From Aestuariirhabdus haliotis (GTDB lineage Bacteria; Pseudomonadota; Gammaproteobacteria; Pseudomonadales; Aestuariirhabdaceae), in contig NZ_JAKSDZ010000003.1 in assembly GCF_023509475.1 (NCBI RefSeq), positions 186,001-250,000 of the forward strand: 64,000 nt of DNA, read 5' to 3'. The translations under genes and the position numbers were made by a program. Below, one piece after another: positions 8,930-17,478 of the stretch (its first letter is position 1; each line of letters opens with the position of its first letter). Below the pieces are notes generated by a model. The model was not told the DNA's origin and made no database searches. It saw only the letters and a list, made by a program, of their open reading frames with translations.

Positions 8930-9699
8930 AACAGGAGCACCCCTGGCAACTGCTCGAGCAAGAACTGGCATTGTGGCAACAATCGGGATCCCGGCTCAGC
9001 TTATGGTGGCGTGATGATGATGCCACTAGCGACACACCGGCCTTGGAACAACTGCTGAATCTATCCAATCGGCATCAGGTGCCACTGTCATTAGCCGTTA
9101 TTCCAAAAGGGCTGCAACCATCTTTGGCGTCCAGACTAAAAGGTTACACGAAGATTAGCTGTCTATTACATGGCTACGATCACAGCAACTACGCACCACC
9201 AGAGCAGCGCAAGCAAGAACTTGGTCTGCATCGACCTAAACAGCAGGTGATCAACAGCTTGGTGCAGGGGCACCAGAAACTCTCCAAAGAATTAGGAACA
9301 GCCTACCACCCTGTACTGGTGCCACCCTGGAATCGAATCAGTAAAGCACTAATCGACGAGTTATCAGCTGTTGGCTTATTGGGATTATCGACTCTAGGGC
9401 CCAGAAATGATCAGACAGATCTTACCGTTAACAATGTACACATTGACCTGATCGATTGGAAACAACGTTGCTTTGCCGGTGAGCAACGCGTTCTAAATCA
9501 GTTGGTAACTCATCTGAGGCAGCGTCGATTGAGGCAAGTCGATCCTCTGGAGACGACAGGGATTATGAGCCACCATCTTGCACATGACACGCAATGCTGG
9601 GAATTTCTGCACCAACTACTGGCCCTGCTGCAAAGCCACCCCTGCGTGCGATGGCCCAGCATAGATTGCCTGTTTCCTGATAAACATCGAGAAGCTTGA
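8926..9699 (+). CDS. Polysaccharide-deacetylase-like protein
   Basis: A 257-residue protein with a degenerate NodB-type fold. The acidic pair is in WWRDDDATSD (about 26-35), where NodB enzymes have their TFDDG motif. The metal-binding HxxxH is LHGYDHSN near 84-91. VPPWNRI near 128 replaces the usual R-x-PYG strand. These residues suggest a metal-dependent carbohydrate de-N-acetylase or a relative. No signal peptide is seen, so it would act in the cytoplasm, on a nucleotide sugar or lipid-linked intermediate rather than on surface polymer. Third gene of the plus-strand half of the glycan cluster, with a four-base overlap upstream. Confidence 0.65.
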   Translation: MKQEHPWQLLEQELALWQQSGSRLSLWWRDDDATSDTPALEQLLNLSNRHQVPLSLAVIPKGLQPSLASRLKGYTKISCLLHGYDHSNYAPPEQRKQELGLHRPKQQVINSLVQGHQKLSKELGTAYHPVLVPPWNRISKALIDELSAVGLLGLSTLGPRNDQTDLTVNNVHIDLIDWKQRCFAGEQRVLNQLVTHLRQRRLRQVDPLETTGIMSHHLAHDTQCWEFLHQLLALLQSHPCVRWPSIDCLFPDKHREA

Positions 9700-9730
9700 G
9701 GCTTTTATTCGCTGACTGACAATACGCTCA

Positions 9731-10309
9731 TTAGTCTAGCGGGCAGTCAACTCGACCGAAGCCCAGACCCTCGGCCTCTGACCAGGTAAATTCCAGCGCT
9801 TTGTTCCAGTCGGGCTTAATCGGGCATTTATCCAGCATATTCCAACCGCAAGCTTGCGCAATGGCTGCCCGAATCACTCCTTTGTGGGTTACCAATCCGA
9901 TATCCGATTGGGGCGCCAGTTCCGATAACCAGGCCATTAAACGCGTTATTACCTGTGATGGATTCTCACCCTGAGGAGGCGTCATAAAAAGGCCTTTGGC
10001 CTCCTCCCGAGACATCACTTCAGGTTGCATAGCGCGCAATTCGGCCAATGTTTGGCCTTCCCATTCGCCCCACTCCATTTCAATCAACGCCGGCTCTGTA
10101 ACGGCATTTAGTCCCAGTGCCTTGGCGGTTTCAACCGCCCGAAGCAATGGACTGGAAAACCAGGTCAATTCTTTATACCGATTTGCGACCGGCGTATTAC
10201 AGAGCAAATCAAAGGCTTGGGGTAACAATGCTATATCAGTGTGCCCCTGAATTCTTTTTTGCACATTCCAGGGGGTTGTTCCATGACGAAGCATATAGAT
10301 ACGAATCAT
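9731..10309 (-). CDS. Histidine phosphatase family protein (phosphoglycerate mutase-like)
   Basis: A 192-residue member of the RHG phosphatase superfamily. The catalytic MLRHGTTPWN is at residues 6-15, the supporting Arg lies in SSPLLRAVETA near 53-63, the acid region is EMEWGEWEG near 73-81, and the second catalytic His is in LVTHKGVIRA near 139-148. Cofactor-dependent mutases are usually longer, and this size is more typical of small-molecule phosphatases. It overlaps the upstream glycosyltransferase by four bases, so it may dephosphorylate an intermediate of the glycan pathway. The substrate is unknown. Confidence 0.8.
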   Translation of the reverse strand: MIRIYMLRHGTTPWNVQKRIQGHTDIALLPQAFDLLCNTPVANRYKELTWFSSPLLRAVETAKALGLNAVTEPALIEMEWGEWEGQTLAELRAMQPEVMSREEAKGLFMTPPQGENPSQVITRLMAWLSELAPQSDIGLVTHKGVIRAAIAQACGWNMLDKCPIKPDWNKALEFTWSEAEGLGFGRVDCPLD

Positions 10310-11436
10310 CCCATAGCTCCCAGCACCGATTTCAATTGCATGGCCGCCGCATCAAGACTGCAATCAGACACCGTTAAGTCACGATTCGCAGTGGACATTT
10401 TTTTAAATGATTGAGGGTTTGATAATAAACGCTCGAAGGCAAGGGAAAACCCTGCATCATCGCCTTCGGCCAGCATTGTCAGCCCCTCCCCCTTAAGGGA
10501 TAAAGGATAGAGCGCAGGACTGTAACCCGATAGTACCGGCACCCCAGCTGCCATAGCTTCCAACATGGCCATGCCAATAGCCTCATTGATCGCAGGCCAA
10601 ACAAACAGATTAAAAGCAGGCATCCACTGTTGAATCTCAGCCCGTGAGCGTTGACCGGCAAAAACAACCTGCGCCTTAAATGACGCAAAGAGCGCCTCAA
10701 CCTGCGTTCGTTCTTTGCCATCACCAATAACCAGCAGCTGCCAACGACAAGAGGTTTGAGCAGAAACAACCTGCAAACTTTGAGCTAACCGCTGGTAGCT
10801 TTGAAATTTAGCGCCGGGGCGCATCATGGCAGTAGTAATAAGCCAGATGCAATCCGGATCAAGTCCCAATTTCTGAGCTAGCATCTGGCGATCGGCCGGT
10901 TGTGTATTGACCGATGATACAAAGGGCGTTATTGAATGAATTCGATGTTGAGACACATATTCGCGTAGTGCTGGTTCATCGCCAGGGTTTAACGTCAACA
11001 CCCCGTCGGCCACAGTCAGTGCATTAACAGAGCATTGCCACCCTTCACTCCAGGCCCCTTGTTTCTGCTTATTGGCAACGGATGCCTCTGCCACAAAATA
11101 GGGGATTCCAAGTGCCTTGCTCACCGCCGGGCCAATCCAGTCAGGGGCTTTATGAAAAAGGTGGTAAGTAAACCAATAGGCAGGGCGCTGAGACTTTGGA
11201 CGTGCTTGATATTCGCCAATAAGTGACCGTGCCTCAATTTGTCCCTGTTCACGGATAGCTTTCTGATGGGCCCTGTCACCTTTGCCTTCCCAGCTGCGGA
11301 GCTCACTTGCCAGCTCAACCTCGTAGCCCGCCAACTGCAACGCCTCAACAAACAATCTGGCTATGCGCTGGTCACCCGATGGATTGGGGTGATCCGGTGA
11401 CTTCATAGGTGCATAAAAGGCAACCCGGGGGTTCAC
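10306..11436 (-). CDS. GT4-type glycosyltransferase
   Basis: A 376-residue GT-B enzyme. The nucleotide-sugar pocket has the retaining-glycosyltransferase EX7E pattern in NEAIGMAMLEAMAAGVPV (about 278-295), preceded by LVIGDGKER and VFAGQRSR. The N-terminus reads VAFYAPMKSPDHPNPSGD, typical of enzymes that bind a lipid or glycan acceptor. It overlaps the preceding glycosyltransferase by four bases and the histidine phosphatase by four bases, forming a three-gene minus-strand operon that mirrors the three-gene plus-strand operon beside it. Confidence 0.85.
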   Translation of the reverse strand: MNPRVAFYAPMKSPDHPNPSGDQRIARLFVEALQLAGYEVELASELRSWEGKGDRAHQKAIREQGQIEARSLIGEYQARPKSQRPAYWFTYHLFHKAPDWIGPAVSKALGIPYFVAEASVANKQKQGAWSEGWQCSVNALTVADGVLTLNPGDEPALREYVSQHRIHSITPFVSSVNTQPADRQMLAQKLGLDPDCIWLITTAMMRPGAKFQSYQRLAQSLQVVSAQTSCRWQLLVIGDGKERTQVEALFASFKAQVVFAGQRSRAEIQQWMPAFNLFVWPAINEAIGMAMLEAMAAGVPVLSGYSPALYPLSLKGEGLTMLAEGDDAGFSLAFERLLSNPQSFKKMSTANRDLTVSDCSLDAAAMQLKSVLGAMG

Positions 11437-12653
11437 GCATCGCCCCCAAACTTACCCATCAACTGATCAATGCCCTCATCTAATGAGAAGTGCGAACGGA
11501 CTCGCTGATAACCGGCCCGCCCCAGTCGCTGGCGCAGATCGTAATCGGCCATCAAACGGTGCAGAGCGTCTGCCAAGGCGGCTTCGTCCTTCTGGGGGAC
11601 GAGCAGACCACTCTCGCCATCAATAATCAGCTCCGGTATGCCTGAGATATCAGTCGACAAGCAGGCCAGTTTCTGACTTTGCGCTTCCATCAATACGTTG
11701 GGTAGACCGTCACGATCACCGTCGCCATTAACACGGGACGCCAACACAAACAGGTCGGAGTTTTGATAGGCCTCTAGGACACGTTGCTGGGATTGCGCAC
11801 CCAACCAGGTCACACGGTTTTGTATACCCAGTGTGATCGATAGCTGCTCGAGCTCGGGTAATAATTCACCTCCACCAATATGGGTAAAGTGCCATTCCAG
11901 TTCCACAGGCAGACTTGCTAACGCATTGAGCAACAGATCATAGCCCTTTTTAGGCACTGCACGGCCTACCGATAGCACTTGCACAGTGCCGTTCTCAGCT
12001 GCTTCACTAACGCTTGTCTCCGGCTCAGGAAAGCGACTGAAGTCGAGCCCATGATAACTCAGGAAAACTTTATCCTCATCATCACAAAGACCCTTGAGGT
12101 ATTCGGTGTTGGCAGCAGTGCAAGTAGTCAACCAGGATAGGCTGGCCAGTTTCTCCTGTAGCTCCCAGCGAGGGGTCGTCCAGATATCCTTGGCATGGGC
12201 CGAAGCGCACCAGTCAATAGTCGTTAGCTCACTGCAATAACGCGTTACCGAACCTGGTGTATGTATAAAGTGCGCGTAGAGCAACTCAACATCCTTTGGT
12301 AGCTCATTGGCCAACACCAGCGCCTGGCCAAACCGGCGCACTCGATTACTGCTTATATCTCGCATCAGGTCTTTCCACCAAATGCCGGCCGTTCGCCAAA
12401 AAGACAATGTCGTCAACTGTCTTAACAGGGCAGATAGGACCCGCCAAGGCTCTACATACAGGTATTCTGGTAAATAGAGGACTCGAGCCTGAATCTCGTC
12501 ATGAATAGGGTGGGTACGAGAGTCCGTGGGGTGACGCAGGGAAACCAGAAGAATATCCAACCCGTGTTTTTCCAGCTCGCGTATCTCCTGCGCGATAAAG
12601 GTCTCTGACAAGCGGGGATACCCCTTTAAAACAAGTGCGATTCGTTTCGCCAA
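11433..12653 (-). CDS. GT4-type glycosyltransferase (exopolysaccharide type)
   Basis: A 406-residue GT-B enzyme of the sort found in colanic-acid and other exopolysaccharide clusters: LKGYPRLSETFIAQEI at residues 8-23 is a recurrent N-terminal motif of those enzymes. The C-terminal half carries LSVGRAVPKKGYD, GGGELLPEL and LPNVLMEAQS with the downstream Ser/Gly-Ile-Pro-Glu donor-site loop (DISGIPELI). First gene of the minus-strand operon in the glycan cluster, divergent from the atypical ABC protein across only 117 bases, so both may share a control region. Confidence 0.85.
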   Translation of the reverse strand: MAKRIALVLKGYPRLSETFIAQEIRELEKHGLDILLVSLRHPTDSRTHPIHDEIQARVLYLPEYLYVEPWRVLSALLRQLTTLSFWRTAGIWWKDLMRDISSNRVRRFGQALVLANELPKDVELLYAHFIHTPGSVTRYCSELTTIDWCASAHAKDIWTTPRWELQEKLASLSWLTTCTAANTEYLKGLCDDEDKVFLSYHGLDFSRFPEPETSVSEAAENGTVQVLSVGRAVPKKGYDLLLNALASLPVELEWHFTHIGGGELLPELEQLSITLGIQNRVTWLGAQSQQRVLEAYQNSDLFVLASRVNGDGDRDGLPNVLMEAQSQKLACLSTDISGIPELIIDGESGLLVPQKDEAALADALHRLMADYDLRQRLGRAGYQRVRSHFSLDEGIDQLMGKFGGDA

Positions 12654-12770
12654 GACATCCTCTCTTTGGTCTTATCAAGGTCAGTGCTTGTGAGGCACCG
12701 GGTTTATCAACGATAATGCATGGGGGCACGCTCGGGGAACCCACCCTTTCGCAGGAAGTGATCAGAGCAG

Positions 12771-15299
12771 ATGGAAAAATCGATCTATACATATATTATC
12801 AAGCATACGCTCAGGCATCAGGTTCTGATCCTGATGCTAACGCTGGTCACCTTCCCGTTTGTCTACGCATCCCTCGATGTACCCAAGCAGATTATCAATA
12901 AAGCCCTGACGGGAACCGATATTCCGGAAGTCGTTCTGGGCTACGAAATGAACCAGATTTCCTACTTGCTGTTTCTCTGCCTACTGTTTCTGGCACTGGT
13001 GGTAATCAATGGCGCCCTGAAATACATACTGAACGTTTACCGAGGCGTCGTCGGCGAGCGGATGCTACGCAATCTGCGACTGGAACTCTATGGGCGTATC
13101 TTACGCTTTCCCCTGCCCCATTTCAGGAAAATTTCCCAAGGGGAAATCATACCGATAATTACCGCCGAAACAGAACCTCTGGGTGGCTTTATTGGCGAGG
13201 CGTTCGCATTACCTGCTTTTCAGGGCGGGCTTCTATTTACCTATCTGTTTTTCATCTTTAATCAGGACCCTTTTCTCGGCTTGGCCGCCATAGCACTCTA
13301 CCCCTTGCAGATGTACGTGATCCCGAAGCTACAGCGCAAGGTCAATGCACTGGCCAAGCAACGAGTACTGGCAGCACGGAAATTAGGCGATAAAGTGGGC
13401 GACAGTATGGCTGGCATTCAGGATGTGCACAGCCTGGGCACCACCGCGTTTGAACGGGTCAAGATCGCATCGCGCTTGCAGAATATCTTCCAGATCCGCT
13501 TCGAGATCTACAAGCGTAAGTTTTTTATCAAGTTTCTCAATAACTTCCTGGCCAAAGTCACCCCCTTCTTCTTTTATTCGATTGGTGGCTATTATGTCAT
13601 TCAGGGTGAGCTCACCCTAGGCGCTCTGGTTGCGGTACTGGCTGCCTATCAAGATCTGGATGCTCCCTGGAAGGAATTGCTCAAGTACTACCAAACCAAG
13701 GAAGATGTTCGTATCAAGTACGAACAGATAGTCGAACAGTTTTCACCGGAAGAGATGATTCCAGCTCCACAGCTTTGCGAAGGGGAATCCTCCCTGGAAC
13801 AGCTGAACCAGCAAATTGCCTTTGATCGTGTGTTTTTCTCAGACGGTGATGCCAGCACCAGCCTGGACAGCATCAATATGCAATTGGACCTTAAACAGTC
13901 CATAGCATTGGTGGGTGACACCCTCAGCGGAGCTTCTGAACTGGCTCAACTGATCTGCCGATTACAGAACCCTGCGCGCGGCAACATCAGCTTATTCGGC
14001 CACAATCTTCAGCAGGTGAATGAACCCGCGTTAAGTAGCGCCGTTAGCTTTGTCGGCTCCCGTTCACACCTGTTTGCAGGCACTATTCGCGACAACCTGT
14101 TTTACGGCCTCACCAAACCTGAAGCCTTTTCTGACAACGACGCCAATATCTACACCCAGCCTATCGACCATGACTGGCTGGATATTAGTCAAACACCCTA
14201 CGACTCCTTAGAAGCGCTACAAGATGAAGTGCTCGAGCTTAGTTCTTTATTTGAGCTGGATGGGGATCTGTATCGATTTGGTCTTCAGCAATCCATGACA
14301 AGCGCGCCGGATCAACAACTGGCCGAGAAGCTCGTCAACCTGCGCCGCCAGTTGAGTGACCGTCTAGCCAAACATAATATGACGGACCTGGTGGAGCGGT
14401 TTGAACCAGATAAATACAACACCAACATAAGCGTGGCTGAGAACATTTTGTTTGGTAGCTGCACGGATCATGCCCTTGACCCTGAGACACTGCATAATGA
14501 TGGCTCGCTAGAACGCGTGCTCGTCCGCACTCGATTGATGCCAAAGGCATTGGAAATAGGCTATAAAGTCGCCGAAACCATGATCGAACTATTTTCCGAT
14601 CTAGAGCCCGGCAATGAGATATTTGAACAATTCAGCTTTATCAGTGCTGAGGATCTGCCGGAATATCAAAGTCTGGTGAATAAGTACCCGATCGAGAAAG
14701 CTGGCTCCCTGCCCCATCGCTCGCAAGTCAAACTCCTTGCTTTGTTTATGAAGTTGGTACCTGCTCGACATCGCTTGGGTTTGATCGACGAATCAATTCA
14801 GAAACACCTGGTCGAAGTCCGCAAAGAGTTTGCCCATACCCAGAAAGGCCGACGGGAGTTGCTTCACTATCATTACGATCAGTTTAATGAACTATTGAGT
14901 ATTCAGGAAAATATCCTGTTCGGAAAACTGGCTTATGGAAAAGCCAACGCCCAGGAAAAAGTAGCAAAAGTCATTGACGAACTTATCGATGAAAACAATC
15001 TTCGTGTCGACATTCAACATTACGGACTGGAGTACGAGGTGGGAACCTCTGGCTCGAGATTGCAGGTATCTACCCGTCAAAAACTCGCACTTATTCGGGC
15101 ACTGTTGAAGAAGCCTCGCTTGCTGGTTGCAGATCAAGCAACCAATGCCATGGACGAGCAATCGGAACAGCGTCTGCTGTCTCGACTGCTACAAAGTAAT
15201 CGCTGCGTCTTTCTTTGGGTGATCAACCGGCAACATCTGCTGCCATTATTCGACCATAGAGTCGAGATGGTCAATGGCCGTATCGAGTCACAAACCTGA
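12771..15299 (+). CDS. Atypical ABC exporter with degenerate, enlarged nucleotide-binding region
   Basis: 842 residues. Residues 1-310 look like a type I exporter membrane domain (about five or six hydrophobic segments, with coupling-helix-like VGERMLRNLRLELYGRIL). The following region of about 500 residues is twice the usual ATPase size. The Walker A position reads LVGDTLSGASEL (about 378-389) and lacks the invariant Lys. The signature position reads GSRLQVSTRQKLALIRALL (about 760) instead of LSGGQ. Walker B is LLVADQATNAMD, with Gln for the catalytic Glu. The switch region INRQHLL is also unusual. Q-loop-like strings recur three times (TIRDNLFYG, SVAENILFG, SIQENILFG). The stretch between Walker A and signature holds an insertion of roughly 270 residues. 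Frame and codon use look intact, so it is not a pseudogene. Probably a transporter or flippase for the neighbouring glycan, with non-canonical ATP use. Confidence 0.75.
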   Translation: MEKSIYTYIIKHTLRHQVLILMLTLVTFPFVYASLDVPKQIINKALTGTDIPEVVLGYEMNQISYLLFLCLLFLALVVINGALKYILNVYRGVVGERMLRNLRLELYGRILRFPLPHFRKISQGEIIPIITAETEPLGGFIGEAFALPAFQGGLLFTYLFFIFNQDPFLGLAAIALYPLQMYVIPKLQRKVNALAKQRVLAARKLGDKVGDSMAGIQDVHSLGTTAFERVKIASRLQNIFQIRFEIYKRKFFIKFLNNFLAKVTPFFFYSIGGYYVIQGELTLGALVAVLAAYQDLDAPWKELLKYYQTKEDVRIKYEQIVEQFSPEEMIPAPQLCEGESSLEQLNQQIAFDRVFFSDGDASTSLDSINMQLDLKQSIALVGDTLSGASELAQLICRLQNPARGNISLFGHNLQQVNEPALSSAVSFVGSRSHLFAGTIRDNLFYGLTKPEAFSDNDANIYTQPIDHDWLDISQTPYDSLEALQDEVLELSSLFELDGDLYRFGLQQSMTSAPDQQLAEKLVNLRRQLSDRLAKHNMTDLVERFEPDKYNTNISVAENILFGSCTDHALDPETLHNDGSLERVLVRTRLMPKALEIGYKVAETMIELFSDLEPGNEIFEQFSFISAEDLPEYQSLVNKYPIEKAGSLPHRSQVKLLALFMKLVPARHRLGLIDESIQKHLVEVRKEFAHTQKGRRELLHYHYDQFNELLSIQENILFGKLAYGKANAQEKVAKVIDELIDENNLRVDIQHYGLEYEVGTSGSRLQVSTRQKLALIRALLKKPRLLVADQATNAMDEQSEQRLLSRLLQSNRCVFLWVINRQHLLPLFDHRVEMVNGRIESQT

Positions 15300-15322
15300 T
15301 GGACCAGTTCACTCAAACGGCA

Positions 15323-16483
15323 CTAATGCTTATAGGGATCCGCCGCGTCGCGTAGACCATCACCCATAAAGTTAAATGCCAGAATTACACAGATCACCGG
15401 CACCACCGGCAACATCAACCAGGGGTAAATCGCCACTACGTTCACGTTTTGAGCTTCGGCCAACAGAACCCCCCAGCTGGTTATGGGGGGGCGTAAGCCT
15501 AACCCGAGGAAACTCAAAGCGGTTTCACCCAAAATCATCGCAGGGATAGACAGGGTGGCCGAAGCGATTAAATGGCTAAAAAATCCCGGCAACAGGTGCT
15601 TACGAATAATTCGTGGAGGCGAGGCCCCCATTAACTGAGCCGCACTCGCATAATCCTCTTCTCGCAGCGCCAACAGTTTGGAACGTACTGCTCTGGCCAA
15701 GCCGGTCCAATCCATCAACGCCAGGATCAGGGTGATGCCAAAAAACACCCATAATGGACTCCAGGTGACCGGAATAATTGCTGACAATGCCATCCATAGT
15801 GGCAGTTCCGGGAAGGAACGTATGACTTCAATGATTCGCTGTACGACATTATCAACCCAGCCGCCATAATAACCCGCCAGGCTGCCAATGATGATACCCA
15901 TAATCATGCTCAGGGTGATGCCAACCAGGCCTATGGTGATCGATATACGGGTGCCATAAATAATACGAGACAGCATATCCCTGCCTAGTCGATCGGTACC
16001 CATAAGAAACATAGTGCCGCCCTGCTCGACGCAGGCCAAATGCAAGTTGGCCTCAACCATGCCCCAAAATCGGTAGCTTTCTCCGGAACAGAAAAAGCTG
16101 ATCTTGTAGATTTTCTCGGTATCTTCGCTATAGATCCTTAGCAGCCGGTCCATGTCCAATGTCTGATTCCAGCCATAGACAAAAGGGCCAACCCACTCAC
16201 CTTCATGAAACAGGTGTACCGGCTGTGGCGGCGAATAGATCGAGTCAACATGACGACTGTGCAGATTATAAGGTGCCAGAAACTCACAAATAAGAATCGA
16301 CAGGTAAAGCAAAATCAAAAAGACGGCACTATAAAGCGCTAACTTGTGCTTCTTGAATTTCCACCACATCAGCTGCCATTGTGATGCCAGGAAAAAAGCT
16401 TGTTGATTACTTTGTGCGCGAACGATGGACTGTGGATCATAATCCGCGTCACAAACAAAATGGGGGTTAGCCGGTGACTTCAT
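15323..16483 (-). CDS. Peptide-type ABC transporter permease (OppC/YejE-like)
   Basis: A 386-residue inner-membrane permease. The EAA-type loop (AAQLMGASPPRIIRKHLLPG) is near 280-300, and the closing LSFLGLGLRPPITSWG segment is the C-terminal hallmark of this family. Compared with common OppC-type proteins there is an extra periplasmic stretch of about 100 residues (roughly 75-165, including two Cys) between the first membrane span and GTDRLGRDMLSR, as in some Yej-like permeases. It overlaps the preceding permease gene by four bases and is last in the operon. The 23-base gap to the convergent ABC exporter gene leaves no room for a strong terminator. Confidence 0.88.
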   Translation of the reverse strand: MKSPANPHFVCDADYDPQSIVRAQSNQQAFFLASQWQLMWWKFKKHKLALYSAVFLILLYLSILICEFLAPYNLHSRHVDSIYSPPQPVHLFHEGEWVGPFVYGWNQTLDMDRLLRIYSEDTEKIYKISFFCSGESYRFWGMVEANLHLACVEQGGTMFLMGTDRLGRDMLSRIIYGTRISITIGLVGITLSMIMGIIIGSLAGYYGGWVDNVVQRIIEVIRSFPELPLWMALSAIIPVTWSPLWVFFGITLILALMDWTGLARAVRSKLLALREEDYASAAQLMGASPPRIIRKHLLPGFFSHLIASATLSIPAMILGETALSFLGLGLRPPITSWGVLLAEAQNVNVVAIYPWLMLPVVPVICVILAFNFMGDGLRDAADPYKH

Positions 16484-17478
16484 CGCTGGGCCCCTCCCTC
16501 AAGTCGAATCCTGGGGTCTAGCACGGCTAATAGCAGATCAGAAATCAGTACACCAACAACCGTTAGCATGGCCAAAAACATCAAAAATGATCCGGCTAAA
16601 TACATATCCTGACTCTGTAATGCGCCTAGCAGCATCGGACCCGTCGTCGGCAGCGATAACACCAGGGCAACAATTTCAGCGCCGGAGATGATACTGGGCA
16701 ACATGCTACCAATATCCGCAATAAAAAAGTTAAGCGATACCCGGAACGGATATTTCAACAATAGCCTTGTTTCCGGTAAGCCTTTTGCCCTGCCTGTTAC
16801 CACATAGGGTTTGTGCAGCTCATCGAGCAAGTTGGCTCGTAGTCGACGGATCATTCCCGCTGTACCCGAAGTACCAATAACAACAACCGGAATCCACAGG
16901 TGCTCCAGGACAGACTTTACCTTGTCCCAGCTCCAGGGCTGATTGATGTATTGCTCGTCCATCAAACCACCAATGGAGGTGCCGAAATACACATTCGCAA
17001 GGTAAAGCATGACCAGAGCAAGCAGGAAGTTTGGTGTCGCCAAACCGATAAATCCTATCAGGGTCAGGCCATAATCTCCCCAGCTGTATTGATGGGTAGC
17101 GGAATACAAACCAATTGGAAAGGCAATAATCCAGGTAAAGAGTATGGTCAATACCGACACCGCAATCGTGAGGTACATACGATCACCCACGACTTCAGAT
17201 ACGGGCAGATCGTATTCAAAGGAATAACCATAATCGCCTTGCACAAAACCGCTAACCCAGGAGATATATTGCTGGAAAAAGCTTTTATCGAGGCCATACT
17301 CTTCACGCAGGTAGGCTATTTTTTCCATATCTACGCTTTCACCCTGAGCCTGGAGTTCAGCAATATAGCTTTCCAGATAATCCCCGGGAGGCAGCTGAAT
17401 AATGACAAAGACCACAAAGCTGATCAGCAACAGAGTGGGTATCATCAGCAATATACGCTTAACGATATAATGGCCCAT
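16480..17478 (-). CDS. Peptide-type ABC transporter permease (OppB/YejB-like)
   Basis: A 332-residue permease with the standard N-terminus of the DppB/OppB family (YIVKRILLMIPTLLLISFVVF) and six predicted spans. The RAKGLPETRLLLKYPFRVSLN region is the EAA loop that docks on the ATPase. The C-terminus DLLLAVLDPRIRL is typical. It follows the binding-protein gene with no gap and overlaps the next permease by four bases. Confidence 0.92.
   Translation of the reverse strand: MGHYIVKRILLMIPTLLLISFVVFVIIQLPPGDYLESYIAELQAQGESVDMEKIAYLREEYGLDKSFFQQYISWVSGFVQGDYGYSFEYDLPVSEVVGDRMYLTIAVSVLTILFTWIIAFPIGLYSATHQYSWGDYGLTLIGFIGLATPNFLLALVMLYLANVYFGTSIGGLMDEQYINQPWSWDKVKSVLEHLWIPVVVIGTSGTAGMIRRLRANLLDELHKPYVVTGRAKGLPETRLLLKYPFRVSLNFFIADIGSMLPSIISGAEIVALVLSLPTTGPMLLGALQSQDMYLAGSFLMFLAMLTVVGVLISDLLLAVLDPRIRLEGGAQR

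Noticed and set aside
12771-15299. ABC exporter as a pseudogene
   Set aside because: Although ATPase motifs are degenerate, there is no stop or frameshift over 842 codons and the membrane part is well kept, so a functional but atypical protein is favoured.
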